64,000 nucleotides of DNA from positions 7,247,001 through 7,311,000 of the forward strand of contig OX359195.1 of NCBI GenBank assembly GCA_947172415.1, given 5' to 3'. The DNA is from Chondrosia reniformis (taxonomy: Eukaryota; Porifera; Demospongiae; Chondrillida; Chondrillidae). Position 1 is the first letter of the stretch. Each line of letters opens with the position of its first letter. This document shows, piece after piece, positions 23,611 to 37,700 of this stretch. Below the pieces are notes generated by a model. It worked only from the letters and a program-made list of their open reading frames with translations. It ran no database searches and had not been told where the DNA came from. The translations under genes were made by a program, and so were the position numbers.

Positions 23611-26600
23611 TTAGAATAGCAACTTGTAGGTTACAATTTCAAAAGGGTACATTTGAACTTCAAAACTGCCACTCCACTCTTCAAAACCATCACATTCCTC
23701 CAGCATACTGCATCTGCAAGGGAGTTAACAACTATAGTTAACCAAATTATGAAAAAGAGTAAACTATGCTTAGCCTAGTTAAGTCACCTTTTAAAACTGG
23801 TAAAATTAACTGATGATGTGATTGTGGAGGTTGAATGGGCACCAAAAGATTCATAGAATCGGACGACTAGACAGTCTTCTACTAAATCTTCTCTCTAAGA
23901 AAATAATGATGGAGTAAGCTGGTCACAAGACATAAGATTAGAAGCAATATATACTTACAAACACTATTAAGAGCCACTGCTATTAGGAATAAACCAGATG
24001 CTACTGTACTTCATGGATTACCTTACTAATTGCTTGGGTTTTCAATTAAGTGTACATATGGTTACTCACGAGTTTAATGGTTTCAAGTATTACAGCAGGA
24101 TTACTGGATGTGAACAGAGAGTGCACAAGATCATGTTCTACACAAATATCATTACAATCAATAAAATAATTATTGTTTATGCCACAACATTATGTATTAT
24201 AAGCTCCACATATGGACTAACTCGAATGTTTGGTATCTGGTGGCCCCAATGATGATTTGTTCTTCACAGTCTGTAATAGCAATGGACTGTTGAAATTGTA
24301 TGCATATTGGATGACATTGGCATCCTGAAAGGAACCTGAGGCGAGAGGTTACACTTTGAAAATAGTGACAGTAAGAGATACAGAGGAAAGGGGTAGCTGA
24401 TACACATATGTATACATATACATACCTTCATGAGGCATTATACCATAGGAGAATGAGTGCTTTCCCATATCTGAATTCCCGTCTGGGGTCTTAGGGGACC
24501 TTAAGCTGCATTCCATTGAGACGAGCACAAAAGTAAAGTCACAGAAATCAGTCATTCCAAACATGTTCATGCAGACTTACAGTGACAAACTCATTACACT
24601 CCCTCTGGTGGAGTGGCCATATTTGCAATCATTTAGTAGAGATACTCCAAATCCGTATTCAGAGAGATCCACCCACTTGTGGCCGCTCACCTCAAATCTT
24701 GCTTGGTCCCAAGAGGTGTTGAAATGGGTTGGACGCTTCACATGTCCAAACTGAATCTCATATGTCGCATCTAGTGATTTGACATTGACTGGAAACTCAA
24801 CCTTCAAAATCTTATGGCTTTCATGCCAGTCAACCTACATACACACAGAGGTGACCTTGACATTTTGTTGACATTTTTGGAGGTTCCACTGTCAGCTAGG
24901 TTACCTTATACATGTGAGATTTGTGAACTATTGACATACGTATCAAGTGAATGTCTGCACTATGTTATTATTTACTTGGGTATCAAAATGCAAAATGGGG
25001 GACTCTGCCTCCAGTGAAATAACTTGATTAATAGTGCTATCCTTGCTGATCCTCAGTGTGAAGGAAACAGCTGCCCTGAGAGGTCCCCTCTCTTGAATAG
25101 ATACACATTCACCCAATAAAGGACATCTAAAACAATACAAGGTAGGATTTAGCAATTTACTTGGAAATATGTTTGATTGAATGATTGGTAATAAACAGTA
25201 GCTAACTGTATGTGCTTGACCTGAGGCTTGAAATTTAAGTGCAATTAAATGATATGCTGCACATAATTGGAAATGGCTACAGTTCAACAACACCGTATAA
25301 AGTACGTATACATTAACACAGAACCTTGTTTCCAAGTGGTATTCCATGACGTCCCAGGCATCCCAGAAGAGGGGAACATCATCAAAGATAACCATTTGAT
25401 TGGCTACTGAACTAGGAGCTACGGCTTCTCTGAAAACAGAAAGATATCATTGGTCAGTCTGTACTATGCGGGTTACATGCTCTAAAGCTTCCTTTAACTG
25501 ACCTTCTTGTCTTCTTGTATAGGAGGGAGGATACCACACCATCAGAGGTAACGGTTGCCTTGACGATGGCATTTTCTAGTACAAAGGTACTTCCAACCTG
25601 CAAATTCAATAAATCACAAAACTGTAACTGACATTATCAAATTAGTCCCATTGTTGGTATCTGAGAACACAATACTACCCTCGATCTTATTGGAGAGAGC
25701 ACAACCTGCAACTGCTCTCTTCATTGTCCTTAAACTGTGGGTACACAGGATTGGATTTGAGCCTAACTACTACAAGTGGTGTACACTGGTATAGCATGTA
25801 TTGATACATGGTGTGAATACTTATCATGATGTGATTTTAGTAAAACTGTATAAGGGTCCAATACTTGCAATCCATATACTTTCATCTGCCCATAACCTGA
25901 TATGCCATACTGTAGGTACATACCTCAGTGACAGAGACTTTATCATATTCCTCAATCACAGCAAGTTCAGCATAACCTACTCCGGGGCACTGAGTCATCG
26001 CTACAATACATTTACATATAATAAATCATGCGTATATCTAATATAGAGAGATTACCAGCAAAATCAAGGATATTTAAAAAAAAACATGCAAAGGACATAC
26101 ATATGTATATAGCATATGGTAAGTACTGTTACCACAGTGTCAATCAAGGCACCAACCTATTACATCTCCGTTTGACAATTTCTGAGCAGATTTTAGCTCA
26201 TCAGTTTTATCGTGGGAAGAGTGTGTTTGTGAACAGGAAAGGGGTACATTTACAACCTCCCTCCTCTCCCAAGCAAGAGAGTTGAAAACAAGACAGCTAC
26301 TTTCAATGTTATGCTTCTCAGAATGCTGTAACGAATCAAAGAAACAAAGTGTGTCTCAATGCTAAAATGATAGTTATGTGTCAATAAACATAAGTGAATT
26401 GGAAAGCCAAAATATATATAGTTGCTTCTCTTTGAGATAGATATGGGATTGAGTTTCAAAATAATAAAAAACCTGATTTATACTAAAACGTCCACAGGAT
26501 CACATAGTAATAGTATCTACTTGATTTATATTAAAAGTGCCCACAGGATCATATAGTAATAGTATCTACTGCACCTTGTTGACAATTCTCCTCAACAGAT

Positions 26601-29600
26601 CATCTTGGAGCAGTGTCAAGCTAGGGATAATGTCTACAGAGGAGATCCACATACGTATATAATCTATAATTTAATTATTGGTTGATCAATTGTTTCACTG
26701 AAGTTGACCAATTACCCTTTTCATAAATCTCTTTAACTTCCACATGAACCTATGGAAGGAATAAAATTAATTCTCAGTCTAGACTATGAGGAATGAACAG
26801 CTAATTGTGTTACACATACACATACGTATATTGTAAAAGCCTAAATGGACATGTAGCAGTAGGCAATTATAATATCACTATAGCAACTGTTTCCTATTGA
26901 CAGTTGTCTCATACCTTTTCAATAGAGCTCCCAGGAAGGACATCATGAAATTGGTTGAGCAACATCTTATGCCAGACAGTCTTCAAATCTGACATCTCCT
27001 TGGAGAAACCTTTAACATAGCCTTGCTGTGAAGCACACAGACTTAGTAGAAATTCAACTTGATGCAGCAGAAATTCCACCTGACGATTATACTTCTTTAT
27101 CTACAGTTAAATTAATAGCGTACTGCAACCCAAAAGGAGTCACAAATTTAATCTAATGATAAATCTTGAAAATATAAGTAACAACTACTCTTGAAAAATA
27201 CACTTAGAGACATCTTCAAAATATAAAGGATCTACAGATATGTAAGCATACTTGAGCTTGTGTGGTATACGTTCCTCTGTGCAGTTCCAAATAAAGCTCT
27301 CCTTTCCAGGCACACAAATTACTTTTGTCCTTATCTTCAACCTCCTGGAAAAATGCCTGAGGGGAACCCCCCTGAGTGACCTTTGGTATGCCATCGACAT
27401 CACCAAGTCTCTTCAGAGACTCTAACATGTCCTCCCTATGAGAACATGAATGTACTGTAGGTCAGCCATTTAATTTGATTACTGGTAGGTATGGTCAAGG
27501 TTTACTCACGTGGGGCCTCCCCCTCCATCACCATGACCAAAAAGAAGGATGGCAGAGCGACTGCGTCCTTTATCCTTGAACTGACTTTCAGTCTTCAAAA
27601 CCTATTTGTTTGGGTACATCCGAAATTGGTTTTGAAATAGAGATGAAATTACCCAAGTTATACTAACATCTTTTTGTAATTTCTATTCTATTAAACGTAG
27701 ACTGTTCATACATAACATTCATACTCACATCTGCAGCACTTCCATCACTTCCATAAGTGTCAGCAGGTGGAAAGTGTGTAAGGACGCTATAGAAACATAC
27801 GTAGATAAAAAGAAATGTGTTCTGTAACCACATGTAATTCAATATCTATTATTATTATTATTATTATTATTACTCAGCCAGGCTACTTGAACAAATTTCT
27901 CATACCTTGTTCCGTCCAATCCTTCCCACATGAATGTGTTATGCTAAGCAGTTATAAAAACATGATTAAAATTGTTCTCTAATGAGAAATAGATTGAGCT
28001 CACTGGAAACTTGTTGGTGAGGTTCCAGCTGATCTTCTGCGTCAGAAAGTACTTCATGCCTGCTTGCACTGCAATCTGGGGGAGCTGAGCTGAATAACCA
28101 AACGTGTCGGGAAGCCAAAACACAGTGGAAGATAAGCCAAATTCCTTCCTAAAAAACTCTTGTCCATAAAGAAACTGTCTAACGAATGCCTCTCCACTTG
28201 GAATGTTGCCATCCTTAAGGACAAAACACAAAGAGAGGATACTTAGTTGTAAACATATCCCAGGACGGTGTATGGCTTTGAAGTAGTATGTACTGTACAT
28301 CAATACAGTGTAAATATGCCTCAGTATACTAACCATTTCAACCCAGGTTCCCCCAACAGGAAGAAATTGTTTGGATTTGACCATTTCCTTAATGTCATCA
28401 AAGAGGCTGGGATAGTGCTCTTTAACCCAGGCCAGCTGCTGCACCTGTTGGATTTGAGTAGGCAGTGATACATGTATATACATACATATGTACAGTATGT
28501 ATGTACTCAAAGTGATAACCAAACCACAAGTAACGATTCTTAGACATCATGCAGAAGGAAAAACATGAAAGAAGTAATTGCTGGGGCTTAAACCAAAGAA
28601 CGGCCCCATTCATGTTAGGTTTGCCCTCTTATAATAACTACAAAGTAGATAATTACAATAGTTGCCATTGACACTAGGTGCTAATTGTGACAGTAATTTT
28701 GTTTATCAGCAAAAGCTGATACTAGCCAGAGAACCAGCCCATATGTGTGTATATCCACCTTACGTATGTGTATATTATGTATAATATATATGTACATATG
28801 TATATGTGTACATATGTGTACGTATATGTGTATATACGTGTACGTATATGTACCTGAACATAGGCCATAGTCTAATATAATAAAAAAGAGATATGGTGAG
28901 TACATATTAGTGCAACCACAAGTATGGGTACACAGTTCAATGACCTTTCAGCTACTTAACATGGTCAGCATCCGCTTACTTGAGAGCAGGCGAAGACATA
29001 GGAAGAATACTTCTTCATCAACAGGATCTGAGAGGCCCAGCTTCTAGCACACTTCCTTATTGTCTCCGAATATGGCCATAACCAGGCTATAGGGAAAACA
29101 GTGGAAGAGACTACAGCTGATGGTTGGGCAGCTAGTGTAAGATATGGTTCACTAACACTGCTATGGGTCAAACATTCCTACATTGTTTTAGTTAATAGGT
29201 ATATGGATGGATAGAATCATAATACTTATGAATAATCAAGTGATAATCAAACCACAAGTATTTATTCTCAACCATGAGGAGGGATACATGAAAGAATCAA
29301 TTGAATCCAGGATATAGCTGGTGGTGACCACCAGTGCTCTGCCACTGAGCCTTGTTAGATAAAGCTAGCTACGTATGTACACAACACTCTAATGTACCAC
29401 AGTCAATGCACACAACACTCTAATGTACCACAGTCAATGCACACAACACTCTAATGTACCACAGTCAATGCACACAACACTCTAATGTACCACAGTCAAT
29501 GCACACAACACTCTAATGTACCACAGTCAATGCACACAACACTCTAATGTACCACAGTCAATGTACACAACACTCTAATGTACCACAGTCAATGCACACA

Positions 29601-32600
29601 ACACTCTAATGTACCACAGTCAATGTACACAACACTCTAATGTACCACAGTCAATGCACACAACACTCTAATGTACCACAGTCAATGTACACAACACTCT
29701 AATGTACCACAGTCAATGCACACAACACTCTAATGTACCACAGTCAATGCACACAACACTCTAATGTACCACAGTCAATGCACACAACACTCTAATGTAC
29801 CACAGTCAATGCACACAACACTCTAATGTACCACAGTCAATGTACACAACACTCTAATGTACCACAGTCAATGCACACAACACTCTAATGTACCACAGTC
29901 AATGCACACAACACTCTAATGTACCACAGTCAATGCACACAACACTCTAATGTACCACAGTCAATGCACACAACACTCTAATGTACCACAGTCAATGCAC
30001 ACAACACTCTAATGTACCACAGTCAATGTACACAACACTCTAATGTACCACAGTCAATGCACACAACACTCTAATGTACCACAGTCAATGTACACAACAC
30101 TCTAATGTACCACAGTCAATGTACACAACACTCTAATGTACCACAGTCAATGTACACAACACTCTAATGTACCACAGTCAATGTACACAACACTCTAATG
30201 TACCACAGTCAATGCACACAACACTCTAATGTACCACAGTCAATGTACACAACACTCTAATGTACCACAGTCAATGTACACAACACTCTAATGTACCACA
30301 GTCAATGCACACAACACTCTAATGTACCACAGTCAATGTACACAACACTCTAATGTACCACAGTCAATGTACACAACACTCTAATGTACCACAGTCAATG
30401 CACACAACACTCTAATGTACCACAGTCAATGTACACAACACTCTAATGTACCACAGTCAATGTACACAACACTCTAATGTACCACAGTCAATGCACACAA
30501 CACTCTAATGTACCACAGTCAATGTACACAACACTCTAATGTACCACAGTCAATGTACACAACACTCTAATGTACCACAGTCAATGTACACAACACTCTA
30601 ATGTACCACAGTCAATGTACACAACACTCTAATGTACCACAGTCAATGTACACAACACTCTAATGTACCACAGTCAATGTACACAACACTCTAATGTACC
30701 ACAGTCAATGTACACAACACTCTAATGTACCACAGTCAATGCACACAACACTCTAATGTACCACAGTCAATGTACACAACACTCTAATGTACCACAGTCA
30801 ATGCACACAACACTCTAATGTACCACAGTCAATGTACACAACACTCTAATGTACCACAGTCAATGCACACAACACTCTAATGTACCACAGTCAATGTACA
30901 CAACACTCTAATGTACCACAGTCAATGTACACAACACTCTAATGTACCACAGTCAATGTACACAACACTCTAATGTACCACAGTCAATGCACACAACACT
31001 CTAATGTACCACAGTCAATGCACACAACACTCTAATGTACCACAGTCAATGCACACAACACTCTAATGTACCACAGTCAATGTACACAACACTCTAATGT
31101 ACCACAGTCAATGCACACAACACTCTAATGTACCACAGTCAATGTACACAACACTCTAATGTACCACAGTCAATGTACACAACACTCTAATGTACCACAG
31201 TCAATGCACACAACACTCTAATGTACCACAGTCAATGCACACAACACTCTAATGTACCACAGTCAATGTACACAACACTCTAATGTACCACAGTCAATGC
31301 ACACAACACTCTAATGTACCACAGTCAATGTACACAACACTCTAATGTACCACAGTCAATGTACACAACACTCTAATGTACCACAGTCAATGCACACAAC
31401 ACTCTAATGTACCACAGTCAATGTACACAACACTCTAATGTACCACAGTCAATGTACACAACACTCTAATGTACCACAGTCAATGCACACAACACTCTAA
31501 TGTACCACAGTCAATGCACACAACACTCTAATGTACCACAGTCAATGCACACAACACTCTAATGTACCACAGTCAATGTACACAACACTCTAATGTACCA
31601 CAGTCAATGTACACAACACTCTAATGTACCACAGTCAATGCACACAACACTCTAATGTACCACAGTCAATGCACACAACACTCTAATGTACCACAGTCAA
31701 TGTACACAACACTCTAATGTACCACAGTCAATGTACACAACACTCTAATGTACCACAGTCAATGTACACAACACTCTAATGTACCACAGTCAATGCACAC
31801 AACACTCTAATGTACCACAGTCAATGTACACAACACTCTAATGTACCACAGTCAATGTACACAACACTCTAATGTACCACAGTCAATGCACACAACACTC
31901 TAATGTACCACAGTCAATGTACACAACACTCTAATGTACCACAGTCAATGCACACAACACTCTAATGTACCACAGTCAATGTACACAACACTCTAATGTA
32001 CCACAGTCAATGTACACAACACTCTAATGTACCACAGTCAATGCACACAACACTCTAATGTACCACAGTCAATGTACACAACACTCTAATGTACCACAGT
32101 CAATGCACACAACACTCTAATGTACCACAGTCAATGCACACAACACTCTAATGTACCACAGTCAATGCACACAACACTCTAATGTACCACAGTCAATGCA
32201 CACAACACTCTAATGTACCACAGTCAATGTACACAACACTCTAATGTACCACAGTCAATGTGACAGTGTCCAAAAGCATGGATTTTCAACTGAGCAGATC
32301 CATTTGTCTCTTGAAAGAAATCTGTGGCACTTTTATGTAACCTGGAGGTAGTTGGAATTGATTGACTTTTGTAATTTAAGAAACTCAAGTTGTTGATTAC
32401 TTAGCAACCACTTGCGTACGTCCACTCACACTTGCAACTGTTCACTGGAAAAAGTGGTACATCCATTTATAATTTCATTTGCTTTATACAGTGCTTCAAA
32501 AGCTCTATGTGAAGTCTGTGGAATGCTCTGGAAAAGAGGGGAATATTTAATAATCACTAATGTGCAAACATTCAGGTAATGTGTCAAAAGAATGAATGTT

Positions 32601-34073
32601 TATGTATAGCAGTGTATGACCACAAATTAAACTGTGCTTGCTAAGCAACCCTATGTCCAATGGAGCATGACTAATGGTAAAGTGTGTGTGTGAGTAGAGC
32701 TCACCTTAGCAATACTCAACAACACCCTCAAGTCCATCAAGAGGCTATAGACATCAACATCAAACACTGCAACCTCTGCCCTCCTTATTGCATAATACTG
32801 TTCTGGGTTGGGAGGGTTAATCATGCCGTTCATACCTGCTCCAAACATGCCGTTAGCAGCTGCCTCAATGTAGAGACAAAATGACTCTCCCCCCTGGGCT
32901 GAGTCAGTCAGTGTAAAATCATATCTATGCTGCACATCACCACCTGTAAGCCCCTGAGCATGAAGAGAAGTTAGAAGCTAGGAAAGAGGACTTCGAAAAC
33001 AGATATAGGGATAAGCTATAAGTATAAATATAATTGATTTCATTTGGTGAAATATGTACATAAGCAAAGGTCTATGATAATATTATGTCCATAAGTTTAG
33101 GATATTGAATAATACCTAATGATTTACTAATTAAAACAAATGAAATGAAAATGAAATAATATAGAAAAAGAATAAACAAAAACAAATATAAAAATGGGAA
33201 ATGGGACTGAAAATTAATACATAGAAAAAAAAAGATTGAATTGGGCAACAAGCTGGCCCATTTGTGTGCAGTACTGAGGCTGCATCAGCCCTCCAGTATT
33301 ACCATAGAAACCCATTGAATTATATTCCAGAACAATAGCCTGGAGTCCCAATACATCTTACAGTGACCTACTCATGAATATATTGTCCCGTACCTGCAGA
33401 GGTTTTCCATTGGTCCAAATCTATATGTAGCACACACAAAAAGGAACATGTACAGATTAGATTAACAAAAGATATCGTAAAACATCCATCACACGACTGA
33501 AGATTTCACCATTGAGCACCGCTCACCATTGCTTCGCATCCACTGTCCCATCTGAACCTAACTCTCCTCCCAGTCCACCCGGCAGGAATATCAAGTTTAC
33601 ATTCAAACCAGTGAGTTGTCCATCTGTAGGAAAACGGGATCTCGAGAGACTTTTGAAGATCTCCCCTTTTGTACGACAACTGAACTCACGTCGGCCCAAT
33701 TCTGTAATTTAAGTCAACCTCGGTAGCACTCTTCAATCTCAGCACAGCATCCTCGAAAGAGATAACTTGCTCCACTTTAAAAGCTTTCAGCGAAGTCACT
33801 GGAACGCTCTCTGGATACAACCTATCAAGTAAACATACATAGAGGTAGATTTCGTTCATGAGTACGTATATATCATGTGCAAGTCCAGTACACTCTAGTC
33901 TCTACAGTGTACATGTAGCGAGGTATAGTCAACTTATTGATATAATTCTCAGTGGGACCGATGTAATATATTATTGACCTTCCTCTCAAGTTAACATCAG
34001 TGAAGTACGTGTCTGAAATAAATTTTTCCACTCTTTCAAATGTTGCCCTCCAATGTTTCTGAACAACGGCCAT
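23611..34073 (-). CDS. MAN2C1: cytosolic/lysosomal-type class II alpha-mannosidase 2C1
   Basis: GH38 enzyme that trims alpha-mannose from free oligosaccharides in the cytosol. Exons 1-28 (minus): 34073-33934, 33821-33690, 33623-33527, 33420-33394, 32929-32705, 32527-32430, 32341-32250, 29086-28980, 28444-28334, 28213-28004, 27943-27906, 27786-27729, 27601-27510, 27435-27252, 27100-26915, 26749-26716, 26633-26575, 26313-26157, 26000-25924, 25597-25503, 25429-25325, 25126-24976, 24834-24581, 24505-24426, 24335-24222, 24137-24070, 23894-23788, 23713-23611. They join to 1,066 aa (human about 1,040). Visible: N-terminal [20 protein letters not shown]; metal-site GHCHIDCAWLWP split by intron 7; [15 protein letters not shown] with the nucleophile Asp; [13 protein letters not shown] with the third metal ligand region; [39 protein letters not shown]. 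There is no signal peptide, which fits 2C1. Intron 7 holds a 2.9-kb minisatellite. Confidence 0.96.
28510..28610 (-). repeat. tRNA-derived SINE, body-only copy 2
   Basis: AGTGATAACCAAACCACAAG, then GAAGGAAAAACATGAAAGAAG and AATTGCTGGGGCTTAAACC, matches the body and B-box side of the 9697-9830 element. The tRNA-like A box is missing. Confidence 0.6.
29237..29351 (-). repeat. tRNA-derived SINE, copy 3 (MAN2C1 intron 7)
   Basis: AAGTGATAATCAAACCACAAG at one end and TGACCACCAGTGCTCTGCC, then ACTGAGCC, at the other match the SINE at 9697-9830. It lies about 25 bp from the edge of the minisatellite. Confidence 0.7.
29376..32261. repeat. 31-bp minisatellite, about 93 copies, containing the MAN2C1 exon 7 donor junction
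   Basis: The period is 31 bp without visible interruption over 2,886 bp. On the minus strand the unit is CATTGACTGTG (the last 11 bases of exon 7) followed by GTACATTAGAGTGTTGTGT plus A or G (intron). The copy next to exon 7 is the real exon-intron junction (exon ends 32250). The copies come in two forms, differing at one site (+ strand CAATGCA or CAATGTA). If splicing used any later copy, the frame would reach TGA within one unit. Confidence 0.97.
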
Positions 34074-34701
34074 CTTTTTAATTGGTGGGTGTGTGTAGTT
34101 ATAAAATTTTGGACAATTAATAATAATTTCCACTATATTATTATTTTACAATCTCCTGGAAAGTTTCCTCAATTCCTTGATTACTTATTAGACCACAGTT
34201 TTGTAGCTAATAGGTTAATTGAAAGTTTTCCCACTAATTATTAGCTATATGGACATAATTGTAGTCTACTAAAATTAAAATGAATGAATGGACTTTAATA
34301 TTGTACAGTTTACGTATAAGTGCTATAAATAAATAATCATAAACATTTGAATTTTGATAATAAAAAGTAGCAGGCAAAAGATTATTTGTTATATAATATG
34401 CTGATGTATGCTAAATGGCCAAGTTAAGTGGGAAACCTGTAATAGGCATTATATACTTTTGGGGAAATAGGTAAGAACACCTAGTAATGCGTGCACGTCA
34501 CCCATACAATCGTAGGGCTTCCCGCGATAGCGCTGTTATTGGCATACTATTCCTATATAATAGGTTGTACGTAGCTATACCAACATATATAAGGACTCTG
34601 TCTATCGCGGTCTCGAGTATATATAGCCACTAATCGATTCATCCCTTGAACTCTACATCGACTTAGAAGAAGTACTAGAGTTGCCAGCTGAATGTACCAG
34701 A
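34074..34701. promoter_or_regulatory. shared intergenic region of a divergent gene pair
   Basis: MAN2C1 (minus) and the adhesion GPCR (plus) start 628 bp apart, so both promoters should lie here. The segment 34480-34640 is less AT-rich and has several CpGs (GCGTGCACGTCACCC, CCCGCGATAGCG, CTATCGCGGTCTCGAG). Its position just upstream of the GPCR start suggests a core promoter. This is inferred from position and composition only. Confidence 0.45.
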
Positions 34702-37700
34702 ATGTCTAATCGCCCTCCTGCTAGTGATCGAGGCGCAATTATTCTGTTGCTGTTAATTTCTATAGGTATATAAATTGCATGTATATAGCTAATACCAATA
34801 TATATTTTGAATTATATATAATCTGTTATGCATATATAGTGTTAATTTGTGGGGCTCAATATTTTAACCTTTTTGTTATCAATGGACTACCTATAGCTCG
34901 ATTTAGTAGGCATAGCCTCGTATCTTTCCGTTTGAACTTGATCGAACAGGAAGAGCCCGTATTACCAAATTTGATAAGAAACTACTTTCTCTAAACACTT
35001 AATCAGCTAAGAGGAGCGATCTGAAACTAAGAATCATTCTAATTTGATTTTAATATATATTACACGAAGGATCCTATATATGTGTAATTAGTACGAGGTT
35101 TAAAATAAGCAATCCTTGTGATCAAAACACCTATAAACGTATAGCTATATAACTAGGTGTATAATACTAATTGCATTGTATTTTTAAACAGAGCAGATAT
35201 ATATATATATATATATGCTATTGGTATTATCTATAAAATGGTAAAAGTTATTGATGTATTCTAATTGCTTTAAAGTGTGTATTTTAAAACTGAAAGCTAG
35301 CAGTTAGGTGTTTTCCTGTTAATAACTCCTTATATGCAGTAGGCAGTAAACCATAAACATGTTTTGGATAGGAGTTTAGACAGAAACACTACTTAATCTT
35401 CATCTTTGGGAATGATGACATTTTATATTCACTTAGCATACACAGTTCAAATCTCACTGAATTGCATATGGACAAATCAACAATGGCTTTTTGATGTGTA
35501 ACAGAATGTGTATGTAATATATGTTATATATACATGTGCTCATTTGATTTATATGATTGTATATCACATGATAGTAAAACTACTAATAATTATAATCTTA
35601 AATTCACAAAAAGAGAAAAACACGAAACGGAAGTAACTATACTGGGAATTGAACCAATAATAACCGGTTATGACCACTTGTGCTTTGCCACTGAGTTTAA
35701 CCACACACAGTAATGCTACCCTCATGTCCCCCTCTTTATATATACTAACTACATGCAAAGAATTTATTGTACATTTGCATCTTTTATTCTATAATTCCCT
35801 AATAATATACATTTGCCCAAGATAATAATAATAATAATATTATTATTATTGAACTGGTTTCTACAGCATATAGTAAAATCATTAATATTGTTAATACTAT
35901 TGGTGCTGTAATCTGTCTTTCTTCATCATTTCCCTCCACCTTGCTCTGTCAGCTGCTGCACTTCTAAGTAGTTCTAAATCAGTAGTGTTGTGCAGTTTCG
36001 GGTTTCTTTCCTTAATATCAGCTTTTAGGATGTCCAGGAGGTTGGTTGTGTGATGGCCACGTCTCCCCCTGTACTTCTTGGCACCCTCTACTGCATACTG
36101 TAGGGCATTATGGGCTGGAGCATTTTGGTCCATGCATAGCACATGACCTAACATATTCCATCTAGCCTCTGTCGCTGTCTCAGATAGTGGTCTGGTGTTG
36201 CATCGCTTGTAGAGTGCCTCATTGGAGATGGTACTGTGTGGCCAATGGATAATAATAACCTCCACAAATTAGTGCAAACTGGATATGAAACTGCTCTCTA
36301 TTTGTCTAATTAAATGTATATGTAATTAATTACAATTTTGATTCTAAATAAGCACAGGTTTTGATCAGTTGATAATGAATTATCATATCTTGTCTACAGC
36401 TCAAAGGTACAATACTCTCACTGAGGGAGCAACATGTGATGACATTACTCCTAATGCAGGTGATATTCAAAGTAGCATGTGCAAAACATATTTTGGCATG
36501 TACAACAGTATACATCACCATTTACATACTGTATACGTATATACGTATATATACGCTCTTTCTCTCTTTTTTCACAATATTTATAATGTGGTTCTAGCAA
36601 TGATATATAAAAAGGTATTGCTCCAATATTATGTAAACAAAATTAAAACTAAGGACTTTGATTTATATTAGGCATTTTTCGACATACGTATATTGAATGG
36701 TATTTGATATTAATATTGTGTTGTGAAAATACAATGCACTATAATTTTTTGGCTTCTAATGAACTACATATACCAATTAGCTTATCTATATTAAGTAAAT
36801 TTCTTATAAACTAGCCAAAACTGAATTGATTTGTCATATACTATACACATGTTTTAATGTGTTATGATTCCAAACAATTATATAATGTAGATGTAGGATA
36901 TACGTACGTGTAACTGTATGTACGTACGTACGTATGTTTTGTGCATGGAAATGTTAATATTCATGCCTTTGTTGCATTTATTTTATTCCAAAATGGACAA
37001 TCATTTTCCAATCCAATTTAATAAATATACAAAACTGTCACTAGCTAAAACTATATATATATGTATATACTTACAGCATTATATATATACAGTACTTAGT
37101 AACTACATATTATGCTAATTTTTTACATACAGTAAAAAGCAAAAATGATCTTTAAAGTATTCCATATACATTATAATGTTTTATCTCTTTGATAATTTCC
37201 TCAATATTGTAATAATACGTAGTTCTACTTACTTCTAACCTCTGGGCAGACACTTGTTTATCCTAATTCTTTACTTATATATTTCTAATCTAAGTATTTG
37301 TTGTGCTATATAGAAGTATCAGTGAGACTGGTGGGTGGGTCCCATACAGCTGAGGGAAGAGTAGAAGTATTTTATGAAGGAGAATGGGGTACCATTTGTG
37401 ATGACGATTGGGGTATAGGTGATGCTGGGGTCATCTGCAGAATGCTTGGATATCCAACAGCCTTATCTAGTAAGGGAAATTCAGCCTATGGTGAAGGAAA
37501 TGGGACCATTCTCTTAGATGATGTCCAATGCAATGGAGATGAAGCAAACATAGCTGATTGCAGTCATAGTGGATGGGGAGTTAGCAACTGTGACCATGGA
37601 GAAGATGCTGGTGTGGAGTGTTCAAGTTGGTTTTGCATATACAATGAAGACCTTGTGTCATAGTTAACCTGTTCCATATACTAATCTGTTTCTGATGCTC

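Noticed and set aside
24349-24570. MAN2C1 exon read straight through its splice acceptor
   Set aside because: The longer frame covers intron. Family match and phase support only 24505-24426.
29376-32261. CRISPR-like regular repeats
   Set aside because: Units are contiguous 31-bp copies without unique spacers, inside a eukaryotic intron.
35897-36265. Host gene of 122 aa on the minus strand
   Set aside because: The sequence pattern is the tail of a LINE polyprotein, without a start context or partner exons.
34995-36399. A gene boundary between the small ORF at 34702 and the SRCR exons
   Set aside because: The signal exon and exon 36400 have matching phase 1, and a secreted receptor needs a signal peptide. 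The same exon logic is seen at 18875 and 60279. A separate gene is not excluded but is less likely.
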